34,709 bases of DNA from contig DASVAW010000104.1 of NCBI GenBank assembly GCA_036376135.1, positions 1 to 34,709 of the forward strand, in the 5' to 3' direction. Below are positions 1 through 7,363 of this stretch, in pieces. Under the pieces are notes generated by a model, which saw only the letters and a list, made by a program, of their open reading frames with translations, was not told the origin of the DNA and made no database searches. The stretch comes from Candidatus Polarisedimenticolaceae bacterium. Its GTDB lineage: Bacteria; Acidobacteriota; Polarisedimenticolia; Polarisedimenticolales; DASRJG01. Made by a program: the position numbers and the translations under genes. The first letter of the stretch is position 1. Each line of letters starts with the position of its first letter.

Positions 1-138
1 TCCGGACGCAGCGAGATCGGCTTCGACGAGTGGATGAAACTGGATCTTCGCTACATCGATACTTGGTCCTTGGCACTTGACATGAAGATACTCGCCAAGA
101 CGATCCCGGCGGTCGTCTCGGCCCGCGGCGCGCACTGA
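1..138 (+). CDS. Sugar transferase (polyprenyl-phosphate hexose-1-phosphate transferase), C-terminal end only
   Basis: Only the last 45 codons are in the window; the frame opens at base 1 and stops with TGA at 136-138. The residues include DEWMKLDLRYIDTWS, then LALDMKILAKTIPAVV and RGAH at the end. This is the typical C-terminus of bacterial sugar transferases of the WcaJ/ExoY/EpsL type (W-x4-LDL-x-YI-x-x-WS-x3-D-x-xI-x3-T). The family attaches the first sugar phosphate to undecaprenyl phosphate at the inner membrane, starting a repeat unit. It converges on the polysaccharide polymerase/ligase-like gene 17 bases away, which supports an exopolysaccharide role. The sugar specificity and the catalytic N-terminal part cannot be judged from this fragment. 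Confidence 0.8.
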   Translation, partial: SGRSEIGFDEWMKLDLRYIDTWSLALDMKILAKTIPAVVSARGAH

Positions 139-155
139 ACTTCGCGGTCGGGCCT

Positions 156-1562
156 TCAGCGCCTTGCGTTTGGAAGCGCGTTTCCGACGGCCAGCACCAC
201 GGCAAGAAGGACGGCCAAGGCGGGAATCCGCACACCGAAGTCCACGAGCGAGTGGACGGTGATCGCCGCGATGGACGCGAGCGTCGCGGATTGCGCGGTC
301 TGTAGCGACGCAAAACGTACGGTCGATCGGCGAGAAAACGTCGCGGTGCCCAAGCTCAACAACAGGAGAGCACTCACCACCCCCCCCTCCACCCCCGCCT
401 GAATCGGATCGTTGTGCGCATGGTCGTACCGCGCTCCGACGTCCCGGCTCCCCAGCGACCGGAACGCCTCCTCGAAGGTCCCGAGCCCGGTCCCGACGAT
501 GGGGAAGCGCGCCGCGACGCCGAGCGAGGTCTTCCACACCGCGGCGCGCCCCGACGTCGAGACGACCTCCTGATCCAGGTCCGCGACCCGCTCGAGCGGC
601 ACCCGCGTGTCCCGCCACAGCAGGAACGCGGCGGGGATGGCGAGGGTCGCGAGCACGAGGCGCAGGCTCGGTCGTCCCGCCCGCGCGAGAAGCGCGTAGG
701 CCGCGACCGCGGCCAGCGCCGCCGCGAGGCCGCCCCGCGATTGGGACAGCAGGATCCCCAGGAACAGCAGCGCGGCAGCGGCGATCCAGCCCCAGGACGC
801 CACGCGCGCGCGGAAGGGGTCCTTCGGGTCGGCGGACGCCTTCGCGCGGGCGGCCAGGGCGAACGCGAACGGGAGGATCGCGGCGAGGTAGCCGGCGAAG
901 TGGTTGCGGTTGATGAACGTGCCGGTCGCGCAGTCCACGTAGTGCTTCTTTTCGTACCCGAAGATCCGGTTGCTCCCCGACAGGTACTCCCCGCCGCCGT
1001 ACACCGCCTGGAACACGCCGCACAGGACGAGCGTCACCGCGAGGGCGGCGAGGTGGCGCGGCTCGCGGAAGGCGACCGCAGCGGCGAGGCCGAGGGCGAC
1101 GTAGCCGACGAAACGCGCGAGGGCGTCGGACGTGTCCGCGGGGCTGAGGCTCCACGGGGCGGACTCGGGGGCGGCCTCGGGGACGAACGGGGCGATCGCC
1201 GCACGCGCGGGGGCGCCCGGGGCCCCAAGGGAGGCGGCCAGCGGGGCCGGGAGCGGCGCCAGCTGGATCACCCCGACAAGCGCGATCCCCAGGGCGCAGG
1301 CGAGGACGAGGAGCGCGGGGCGCGGGAGCGGCGCCGCGTCCCTGGCGAAAAGGACGAGCGCGAACGCGCCGAGCAGGGCGGAGGCGATCTCGATCGCGAG
1401 GACCGCCCCGGCGTGAACGCTCGCGAAGGGGAGCGGCGTCAGGACGAGGAGGGCAAGGACCCCCGCGCGGAGGATCGAACGGGGGCGCTCGAGCGGGTCG
1501 GGGCCGGGCGGCGTCGTCTCGACGGCCCGGACCGGCTCAGGTCCGGCCGGAGCTGCGGGCAT
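156..1562 (-). CDS. O-antigen ligase / Wzy-type polymerase family membrane protein
   Basis: A 468-residue, very hydrophobic protein with about ten to twelve predicted membrane segments starting near residue 32. Family landmarks of the Wzy_C/O-antigen ligase domain are visible: NRNHFAGYLAA in a membrane segment, SQSRGG, a large periplasmic loop with GTGLGTFEEAF and YDHAHNDPIQ, then closing hydrophobic helices. Members polymerise lipid-linked repeat units or transfer glycan chains to an acceptor on the periplasmic face of the inner membrane. The start ATG lies inside the 3' end of the upstream autokinase gene (26-base overlap, 1537-1562), so the two are probably translated as a unit; no strong ribosome site is visible at this start. 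Whether it acts as polymerase or ligase cannot be told from sequence alone. Confidence 0.85.
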   Translation of the reverse strand: MPAAPAGPEPVRAVETTPPGPDPLERPRSILRAGVLALLVLTPLPFASVHAGAVLAIEIASALLGAFALVLFARDAAPLPRPALLVLACALGIALVGVIQLAPLPAPLAASLGAPGAPARAAIAPFVPEAAPESAPWSLSPADTSDALARFVGYVALGLAAAVAFREPRHLAALAVTLVLCGVFQAVYGGGEYLSGSNRIFGYEKKHYVDCATGTFINRNHFAGYLAAILPFAFALAARAKASADPKDPFRARVASWGWIAAAALLFLGILLSQSRGGLAAALAAVAAYALLARAGRPSLRLVLATLAIPAAFLLWRDTRVPLERVADLDQEVVSTSGRAAVWKTSLGVAARFPIVGTGLGTFEEAFRSLGSRDVGARYDHAHNDPIQAGVEGGVVSALLLLSLGTATFSRRSTVRFASLQTAQSATLASIAAITVHSLVDFGVRIPALAVLLAVVLAVGNALPNARR

Positions 1563-3834
1563 GGCGGCGGAAGCGGCGGGAGAGCCGCTTCGACGTCGAC
1601 GGCGCGTCGCTCTCCGTCGCGGAGCCGCTCTCGTAGCGGTAGCGGCCGTAGTAATACGAGCCGATCTCGTCGGTGATCGCGTTGAGCACGGCGCCGGCGA
1701 CCCGCGCCCTCGAGTGCTTGAGGCGCTCGACGCTGTGGGCGAGGGCCTCCCGCGAGGTCTTCCCCGCGCGGACGACGACGATCGTGGCGTCGAGCGAGGA
1801 CGACAGGAGGACCGGGTCGGTGACCGAGGCGATCGGCGGGGTGTCCAGGATCACGTGGTCGAAGCCGAGGTCCTCGTCGGCGTGGCGGAGGAAGGTCGCG
1901 AGGGCGGGGGAGCCGAGCAGCTCCGACGGGTTCGGCGGGATGGGGCCGCTGCACACGAGGCTCAGGCCGGGGACCTCGGTCGTCTGAACGACCTCGGCGG
2001 CCTCGGCGTTCCCGCTGAGGACGTTGGAGAGCCCCGCTTCGTTTCCGATGCCGAAGGAACGGTGCAGGCGCGGGCGGCGCAGGTCGGCGTCCACGAGGAG
2101 CACGCGTTTCCCCTGCTGGGTGAGGACGATCGCGAGGTTGGTCGCGACGGTCGACTTCCCGTCCTGCGGCTCGCACGAGGTCACGACGATGTGGCGGGGC
2201 GGGCGCTCGGGGGAGGCGAGGAGGATCGAGGTGCGCAGGTTCTTGAAGGCCTCGGCGAAGGTCGAGCGCGGGTCGGCGTGGCTGGCGAGGTCGATCGTCG
2301 CGGGGGCCGGCTCGTCGTCCGGGGCCGGCGCGTCGCCCTCGACCAGGCGCAGCGAGCGGAAGCGGGGGACGTGGCCGAGGACCGGGAGCTTCGTCACCCG
2401 GAGGATGTCGAGCTCGCTCTTGACGGCGTTGTCGAGGTAGTCGAGGAGGATCGCCATCCCGACCCCCAGCGCGGTCCCCAGGAGCAGGGCGAGCGCGAGG
2501 TTGACCGACTTGCGCGGGCGCACGGGGCGCTCGGGAACCTCGGCGAGGTCGACGATGCGGACGTTGCTGGTCCCCGTGTCCTTGAGGCGCTCGGAGGACT
2601 GCGTCTGGCTCTGACGCGCGACGAGATCGCCGAGCACCTTGCGCTTGTTGTCGATCTCGCTCCTGAGGCTCGCGAACTCGATCGCGGCGCGGTTCACCCG
2701 CTGGACCTCGGTCTTCTGGGTCACGACCTGGGCCTCGAGCCCCTCGACCTCGCCCCTGGCCTTCCCGTATTCGGCCTCGGCGGTCGCGCGGACCTGGCGC
2801 GCGATCCCGGCCTGCTCGATCTCGAGCCGCTCGCGGGCCTGCGCGAGCTCGCCTTCGAGCTCCTGGAGCGCGGGCCAGCCTGGGAGGAACCGCTCGGCCA
2901 AAAGCGTGTGCTTGCGCTCGATCTCCGCGTATTGCTGGCGGAGGTGCTGGATCAGCGGGCTGTTGAGCACCTCGGGGAGGGACTCGGGGGGGGCGTTGCG
3001 GACCGACTCCCAGCGGGCCCGCGCGATCGCCAGGCGCGTGCGCGCCTGGACGAAGCTCTCGTTCATCGAGGCGAGCGCCTGCTGGCTGATGTCCTCGGTT
3101 CCCTGGGAGAGGGAGAGCAGCTCCTTCTTGGTGCTGTACTCCTGCAGGCGGCGCTCGAGGTCGCCGATCTCCCCCTGGACGCGCGCGACCTCCTTCGTGA
3201 GGAACTCCCGCGCGATCGCCGCCGTGCCGTAGCGCTTGTCGTAGTTGAACTGGAGGTAGGCCTCCGCGACCGCGTTCGCGGCGTCGCGGGCGAGCACGGG
3301 GTCGCGATCGGTGAAGATCAGCTGCACGAGCTGGCTGTTGCGGACGGGGCGGACGCGCATCCGCGCCTCGAGGAAACGGATCGACGGGAGCAGCGGGTCC
3401 GCGGCGGTCGCGTCGTCGTCCCCGAGCGGGCTCTTCAGCCACGCGACGAAGCGGGCGATCGGGGAAGGCCGGCGCGTGGCGAACGACGGGAGGTTCGGAA
3501 GGTCGAGGCGCTCGGCGGCAAGGCGCAGGACGCTGCGGCTCTCGAGGATCCGGTACTGCGTCTGGTAGAAGTCCTGGTACGCCGCGTACGACGGGTCGAC
3601 GCCGACCACGTCCCGGAACGTCAGGATGTCCGGGCCCTGGCGGTCGATCTGGAGGGTGGTGGTCGCCTCGAACTCCGGCTCCGCGAAGAAGGTCGCGATC
3701 ATCGTGGTGGCGACGACCACCGCGACCGACGCGAGGACGACCCAGCGTCGCTGGAGCAGGACGGACCAGTACTCGAGCCCTCGGCGGCGAAGCGTCGGGT
3801 CGTTGGCCGATCCATCGGCAGCGTGCGAGCTCAA
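1537..3834 (-). CDS. Wzc-type polysaccharide co-polymerase and tyrosine autokinase
   Basis: 765 residues. An N-terminal Wzz-like part has a membrane segment near residues 31-50, a long coiled-coil periplasmic part (about 205-420) and a second membrane segment near 443-465. A cytoplasmic BY-kinase domain follows: Walker A EPQDGKST at about 555-562, Walker A' VLLVDADLRR at 578-587, Walker B VILDTPP at 661-667. A tyrosine cluster YYYGRYRY at 727-734 sits close to the C-terminus, the usual autophosphorylation site. Such proteins control chain length and export of exopolysaccharide by cycling phosphorylation. The start is TTG, with GGGAGG four bases upstream; an ATG alternative is not apparent nearby. 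The 3' end overlaps the Wzy/ligase-like gene. A possible terminator lies between it and the preceding small exported-protein gene, so it may be partly separately transcribed. Confidence 0.92.
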   Translation of the reverse strand: MSSHAADGSANDPTLRRRGLEYWSVLLQRRWVVLASVAVVVATTMIATFFAEPEFEATTTLQIDRQGPDILTFRDVVGVDPSYAAYQDFYQTQYRILESRSVLRLAAERLDLPNLPSFATRRPSPIARFVAWLKSPLGDDDATAADPLLPSIRFLEARMRVRPVRNSQLVQLIFTDRDPVLARDAANAVAEAYLQFNYDKRYGTAAIAREFLTKEVARVQGEIGDLERRLQEYSTKKELLSLSQGTEDISQQALASMNESFVQARTRLAIARARWESVRNAPPESLPEVLNSPLIQHLRQQYAEIERKHTLLAERFLPGWPALQELEGELAQARERLEIEQAGIARQVRATAEAEYGKARGEVEGLEAQVVTQKTEVQRVNRAAIEFASLRSEIDNKRKVLGDLVARQSQTQSSERLKDTGTSNVRIVDLAEVPERPVRPRKSVNLALALLLGTALGVGMAILLDYLDNAVKSELDILRVTKLPVLGHVPRFRSLRLVEGDAPAPDDEPAPATIDLASHADPRSTFAEAFKNLRTSILLASPERPPRHIVVTSCEPQDGKSTVATNLAIVLTQQGKRVLLVDADLRRPRLHRSFGIGNEAGLSNVLSGNAEAAEVVQTTEVPGLSLVCSGPIPPNPSELLGSPALATFLRHADEDLGFDHVILDTPPIASVTDPVLLSSSLDATIVVVRAGKTSREALAHSVERLKHSRARVAGAVLNAITDEIGSYYYGRYRYESGSATESDAPSTSKRLSRRFRRHARSSGRT

Positions 3835-3853
3835 CGATCCTCCCAGACGAAAA

Positions 3854-3882
3854 CGGCCCGGAACGCTCCGCGTCCCGGGCCG
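3854..3882 (-). terminator. Intrinsic terminator or attenuator upstream of the autokinase gene
   Basis: The 13-base arms at 3854-3866 and 3870-3882 pair with one mismatch around a 3-base loop. On the minus-strand transcript the stem is followed by TTTTCGTCT. It lies after the stop of the small exported-protein gene and before the autokinase start. It could end transcription of the two small genes or reduce read-through into the kinase gene. The U-tract is short, so efficiency is uncertain. Confidence 0.5.
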
Positions 3883-3914
3883 AAAGGTGCGACGTCGGGC
3901 GCGGAGACTCTAGC

Positions 3915-4418
3915 TCACTTCCCCAGCGGTTCCGACGGCGAGGCCGGGGCCGGGGGCGTGGTCTCCTCGTCGTCGTCCATGAGCATGATGGCGCCGAGCG
4001 CGGTCCCCGCGACGAGGGCGACGCCGGTGAACTTCCCCCAGGAGGTGGACCAGAACGAGCCGGAGCCCGAGGCGCCGCCCGTCCCGCCCTGCTTGACGGC
4101 GATCTGGACGTTCTGCCGGCTGCCCGCCGCGAGGGTCAGCGTCGAGCCGGCGGCGTACGCGCCCTTCGGGGTCGTGACCGCCAGGCGGTACGTCCCCGCG
4201 GGGATCGATTCGAGCTGGAAGGTCCCCTGGTCGGTGACCGGGGCGGTCGCGACGACCGCGCCCGCGCGGTCGGCGAGCTCGACGCGGGCGCCGGTGAGCG
4301 CGGCGTCGGCGACGACGGAGCCCTCGAGAAGGGCGGGGGCGGCCGCGATCGCGGGGTGCGAGGCGGCGACGGTGGCGACGACGAGGACGAAGGCGACGAA
4401 GGGGGATCGGGAGGTCAT
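3915..4418 (-). CDS. Small exported protein with carboxypeptidase-regulatory-like (Ig/CNA-B type) domain and C-terminal membrane anchor
   Basis: 167 residues with an N-terminal signal peptide (hydrophobic FVAFVLVVATVAAS, then AxA sites near residue 26). A beta-sandwich region follows (GSVVADAALTGARVELADR, then GTFQLESIPAGTYRLAV), the pattern of carboxypeptidase regulatory-like or SpaA/CNA-B folds. A Gly/Ser linker leads to a hydrophobic helix (VALVAGTALGAIMLM) and an acidic tail (DDDEE). The design places the domain outside the cytoplasm with the tail anchored in the membrane. It lies 16 bases after a paralogue of the same layout and just before the tyrosine autokinase gene, suggesting a role in the same polysaccharide export or envelope system. 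No enzymatic motif is seen and the function is unknown. The start ATG at 4416-4418 has AGGAGC upstream. Confidence 0.75.
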   Translation of the reverse strand: MTSRSPFVAFVLVVATVAASHPAIAAAPALLEGSVVADAALTGARVELADRAGAVVATAPVTDQGTFQLESIPAGTYRLAVTTPKGAYAAGSTLTLAAGSRQNVQIAVKQGGTGGASGSGSFWSTSWGKFTGVALVAGTALGAIMLMDDDEETTPPAPASPSEPLGK

Positions 4419-4434
4419 CGTTCGCTCCTTGGAA

Positions 4435-4959
4435 CTAATTGCTCGGCGAAACCGGCGTGGGGTCGTCGTCGTCCGTGGCCGCGTCGATCGCGAACCCGAC
4501 GAGGACTGCGGCGCCGACGACGATGAGGCTCGCCGTCAGCGGGTTGTTCCAGAAGGTCATCTTGTCCTTGTCCGCCTCGGCGGCCGCGGTGTCGGGACCG
4601 GGGGCCTGCTGCGGGTTGATCCCGACGGTGACGTCGCGGACCTGGCCGGGAGCGAGCGTGACCGGCGCGTCGACGACCCAGAGCTTCTCCCCCTCGCGGA
4701 CCGCCAGCTGGTAGGTCGCGGGGGCGAGGTTTCCGATCGAGAAGCGCCCTTCGGCGTCCGCCGGCCCCGAGGGGACGACCGAGCCGTCCTTGGGGTTCCC
4801 GACGAGGACCACCGCACCCGCGATCGGCTGCGTGCCACCCTGCACGGTGACCGTGCCTTGGAGGGAAGCGGGGGCGGGGGATGCGAAAGCGCCCGTTCCG
4901 CCCATGAGCATCACGCTGAGTAGGCCTGCGATTCCGCGAAACCACGCTGGCCGATTCAT
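4435..4959 (-). CDS. Small exported protein with carboxypeptidase-regulatory-like domain, paralogue of the downstream gene
   Basis: 174 residues. A signal peptide (GIAGLLSVMLMGGTGAFA) is followed by a short beta-sandwich region (SLQGTVTVQGGTQPIAGAVV; EGRFSIGNLAPATYQLAV), a linker, a membrane helix (LIVVGAAVLVGFAI) and an acidic tail containing DDDD. This mirrors the domain order of the next gene, so the pair probably arose by tandem duplication followed by strong divergence. ATG at 4957-4959 is preceded by AGGAGG eight bases upstream, and a strong promoter lies further up. As first gene of the minus-strand group leading into the autokinase and Wzy-like genes, it is probably an envelope component tied to polysaccharide assembly. 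This role is inferred from position only. Confidence 0.75.
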   Translation of the reverse strand: MNRPAWFRGIAGLLSVMLMGGTGAFASPAPASLQGTVTVQGGTQPIAGAVVLVGNPKDGSVVPSGPADAEGRFSIGNLAPATYQLAVREGEKLWVVDAPVTLAPGQVRDVTVGINPQQAPGPDTAAAEADKDKMTFWNNPLTASLIVVGAAVLVGFAIDAATDDDDPTPVSPSN

Positions 4960-5016
4960 TCCAACTACCTCCTGTTTTGGGGGCGGGCCCCCCTAGGGCG
5001 CCGAAAACGTGGCGCA

Positions 5017-5045
5017 ATACTAGGAAAGGGGGCCCGGCCGGTCAA
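5017..5045 (-). promoter_or_regulatory. Sigma-70-type promoter of the exported-protein/polysaccharide gene group
   Basis: On the minus strand, TTGACC (5040-5045) and TAGTAT (5017-5022) are separated by exactly 17 bases. The start codon at 4959 is about 50 bases below the expected transcription start. This is one of the best matches to the housekeeping consensus in the window. Confidence 0.65.
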
Positions 5046-5160
5046 GCTATTTGCAAGATTTCCCCCTTGACGGAACCGTGACACCGGTCAAACGGACAAT
5101 CGAGGCGGCCGGGCGGGGTCCGAGGTACCTTGGCGCCTTCGTTTTCGAGGAGCACGAACC

Positions 5161-5712
5161 ATGTCGAACGAGCGCGAACGTCTCCGGGAACTTCTGAAAA
5201 CGCACTCGCTGATGTTCGGGGACTTCGTCCTCGCTTCCGGCAAGCGCAGCACTTTCTACTTCGACTCCAAGAAGACGACCCTCCTCCCGGAGGGGGCGTG
5301 GCTGACCGCCCGCGCGGTCCTGGAGGTGGTCCGCCGGGAGAAGATCGACGCCCAGGCGATCGGCGGCCTCACCCTCGGCGCGGACCCGATCGTCTGCCCG
5401 GTCGCGGCGCTCAGCCACAAGGAGGGGCCGGCGCTCCGGGCGTTCATCGTCCGCAAGGAGGCGAAAGAGCACGGGACCGCCCGGCAGATCGAAGGGGCGC
5501 TCGAGCCGAACTCGCGGGTCGTCATCGTGGACGACGTGGTCACGACCGCCGGGTCGACGCTGAAGGCGATCGAGGCGGCCGAGGCGGCGGGGCACACCGT
5601 CGCCGCCGTGATCTGCATCGTGGACCGCGAGCAGGGAGGGGCCGAGGCGCTCGCCAAATACCCGTTCTACTCGTTGTTCAAGAAGTCGGAGATCTTCGAG
5701 GGGGTGGCGTAG
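5161..5712 (+). CDS. pyrE: Orotate phosphoribosyltransferase
   Basis: 183 residues, close to the usual length of the shorter PyrE group. It converts orotate and PRPP to orotidine 5'-monophosphate in pyrimidine biosynthesis. The PRPP-binding motif VVIVDDVVTTAGST lies at about 120-133. The substrate-side stretch FVLASGKRSTFYFDSKKTTL (22-41) and the flexible-loop region IVRKEAKEHG (96-105) are typical. ATG at 5161 has GAGGAG at 5147-5152. A -10-like TACCTT at 5126-5131 precedes it without a clear -35. It stands alone, not with other pyrimidine genes, and converges on a sugar aminotransferase gene across a palindromic region. Confidence 0.95.
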   Translation: MSNERERLRELLKTHSLMFGDFVLASGKRSTFYFDSKKTTLLPEGAWLTARAVLEVVRREKIDAQAIGGLTLGADPIVCPVAALSHKEGPALRAFIVRKEAKEHGTARQIEGALEPNSRVVIVDDVVTTAGSTLKAIEAAEAAGHTVAAVICIVDREQGGAEALAKYPFYSLFKKSEIFEGVA

Positions 5713-5721
5713 CTCTCGCTG

Positions 5722-5851
5722 GACCCTTCGTCCCCACCCGCGTTCATCGCTTCGCGCTGAACGCGGTTACCTGGGACGAGCCGTCCTGAATACGGATCGA
5801 CCCAGTAACCGCGTTTCGCGCTTCGCGAAACGCGGGCGTGAGCGAAGGGTC
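5722..5851. repeat. Long imperfect inverted repeat between pyrE and the aminotransferase gene
   Basis: Left arm 5722-5775 and right arm 5801-5851 match each other in inverse orientation with small gaps. The outer 9 bases (GACCCTTCG / CGAAGGGTC) and inner 15-16 bases (AACGCGGTTACCTGGG / CCCAGTAACCGCGTT) match almost perfectly around a 25-base centre. The right arm also contains its own hairpin at 5811-5833. The region fills nearly the whole gap between two convergent genes. It could be a bidirectional terminator or a decayed small palindromic mobile element. Confidence 0.65.
5811..5833. terminator. Perfect hairpin between convergent genes, possible bidirectional terminator
   Basis: GCGTTTCGCG at 5811-5820 pairs perfectly with CGCGAAACGC at 5824-5833 around a CTT loop. 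It lies between the convergent stop codons of pyrE and the DegT-type aminotransferase gene. There is no T-tract in either direction, so termination activity is inferred from position only. Confidence 0.4.
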
Positions 5852-5870
5852 GAGCGACCCTCCGCCTCGT

Positions 5871-7016
5871 TCAGCCCTTCGAATAGAACTCCGCGACCGC
5901 CGCGGCCACCGTCTCGATCTGCTCGGTCGAGAGCTCGGGGAAGATCGGGAGCGAGATCACTTCCGCGGCGGCCTTCTCGGCGACGGGGAGATCCCCCGGC
6001 CGGTAGCCCAGCGAAGCGAAACACTCCTGCAGGTGGAGCGGGATCGGGTAGTAGATCGCCCAGCCGATCTGCCTGTCCTTCAGGAACGCGCCGAGGGCGT
6101 CGCGGTCGCGAACGCGCAGCGTGTACTGATTGAAGATGTGCCCGCAGCGCGGGTCGCGATGGGGGAGCGTGATCGCGCCGCGCTCGACGAGGCCGGAGGC
6201 GCGGAAGAGGCGGTCGTAGAGGTCGGCGTTGCGGCGGCGTCCTTCCGACCAGGCGCGCAGGTGCGGGAGCTTGACGCGCAGGACCGCCGCCTGGAGGGCG
6301 TCGAGGCGCGAGTTCCAACCCATGATCTCGTGGTGGTAACGCACGCGTTCGCCGTGCACGCGGGTCTGCCGGATGACGGCGGCCAGGCGGTCGTCGTTGG
6401 TGGTGACGAGGCCGCCGTCGCCGAAGGCGCCGAGGTTCTTCGAGGGGAAGAACGAGAACGTCCCGAAGGTCCCCATCGCGCCGGCCTCGAAACGGCCGGA
6501 AAGGCGCTTCGACTCGAAGGTCGCGCTCATCGACTGGCAGGCGTCCTCGACGACCGGAAGGCCGCGGCGCTCGCCGATCTCGAGGATCGCGTCCATGTCG
6601 GCGCACTGGCCGAAGAGGTGGACGGCGACGATCGCCTTGGTCTTCGGGGTGATCGAGGCTTCGAGGGAGGCCGGATCGAGGTTGAAGGTCCTCGGGTCGA
6701 CGTCGGCGAAGACCGGCTTCGCCCCGAGGAGCGCGGCGCACGACGCGGAGGCGAAGAACGAGAAGGGGGTCGTCACGACCTCGTCGCCGCCGCGCACGCC
6801 GAGGGCGTTGAGCGACAGGATCAGCGCGTCGGTTCCCGACGCGCACCCGATCGCGTGGCGCGCGCCGAGGAAGGCCGCCGCCTCCTTCTCGAAGGCCTCG
6901 ACGTTCGGGCCGAGGATGAAGTACTGCGAGTCCACGACGTCGTGGAGGACCTTGTAGACGTCCTCCTTGATCGCGGCGAGCTGGGGCTTCAGGTCGAGCA
7001 GGGGTACGGGTTTCAC
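5871..7016 (-). CDS. DegT/DnrJ/EryC1/StrS family PLP-dependent sugar aminotransferase
   Basis: 381 residues, normal for the family. These enzymes transfer an amino group, usually from glutamate, to a nucleotide-linked keto-sugar. Visible marks: N-terminal PLLDLKPQLA, GTDALILSL in the cofactor pocket (61-69), TTPFSFFASA (82-91), VVEDACQS with the PLP-ring aspartate (D158), and the Schiff-base lysine in FFPSKNLGAFGDGG (K193). The C-terminal Y-Y-P-I-P-LHLQECF pattern matches amino-sugar enzymes of the WbpE/FdtB type. Start is GTG at 7014-7016 with GGGAGG a few bases upstream and a TAAGAT -10-like hexamer at 7041-7046. It is unlinked to other nucleotide-sugar genes here, so its substrate is unknown; it may feed the polysaccharide locus a few kilobases away. 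Confidence 0.92.
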   Translation of the reverse strand: MKPVPLLDLKPQLAAIKEDVYKVLHDVVDSQYFILGPNVEAFEKEAAAFLGARHAIGCASGTDALILSLNALGVRGGDEVVTTPFSFFASASCAALLGAKPVFADVDPRTFNLDPASLEASITPKTKAIVAVHLFGQCADMDAILEIGERRGLPVVEDACQSMSATFESKRLSGRFEAGAMGTFGTFSFFPSKNLGAFGDGGLVTTNDDRLAAVIRQTRVHGERVRYHHEIMGWNSRLDALQAAVLRVKLPHLRAWSEGRRRNADLYDRLFRASGLVERGAITLPHRDPRCGHIFNQYTLRVRDRDALGAFLKDRQIGWAIYYPIPLHLQECFASLGYRPGDLPVAEKAAAEVISLPIFPELSTEQIETVAAAVAEFYSKG

Positions 7017-7099
7017 GGGCGTCCTCCCGATAAGCGCGCCATCTTAGGGCAGGGTCGGCGGGTGGTACCATGCCGGCTCCTATTCGCCCTGGAGGCCTC

Positions 7100-7363
7100 T
7101 TGGGTTCGACGCTCCGTGCCGCGCTGCACGCGTACGTCTTCGGCCTCGTGGGGGTGTTCCTCCTCGCCGCTCCGTGGTCGCCGCTGTGGGACAACCTGGC
7201 GCTCGTGCTCTCCCCGACGCACTGGGCGGGGATCGCGCGCTCGGGGTGGCTTCGCGGGCTCGTGAGCGGACTGGGGGCGCTCAACCTCTGGGTCGCGCTG
7301 CGCGCGGGGGCGGAGCTCTGGAGGTCGGTACGGGGGGCGCGGGCCGCGCCGGATCCCGAATGA
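7100..7363 (+). CDS. Small membrane protein of unknown function
   Basis: About 87 residues with two hydrophobic stretches, AALHAYVFGLVGVFLLAA and a weaker one around WLRGLVSGLGALNLWVAL. No family is recognised. I chose TTG at 7100 because GGAGG sits at 7091-7095, four bases upstream. An in-frame ATG at 7070 would add ten residues, but it overlaps a -10-like TACCAT at 7066-7071, so it would probably precede the transcript start. Its stop codon overlaps the start of the ThiD-like gene (ATGA at 7360-7363), so the two are probably translated together. Confidence 0.55.
   Translation: MGSTLRAALHAYVFGLVGVFLLAAPWSPLWDNLALVLSPTHWAGIARSGWLRGLVSGLGALNLWVALRAGAELWRSVRGARAAPDPE

Noticed and set aside
1561-4923. 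A 1120-residue plus-strand open frame
   Set aside because: It lies antisense to the autokinase and two exported-protein genes, has Arg/Glu/Gly-heavy low-information sequence typical of high-GC shadow frames, and carries no domain motif.
7017-7099. TPP riboswitch upstream of the ThiD-like gene
   Set aside because: The leader is far too short and lacks the conserved THI-box segments.
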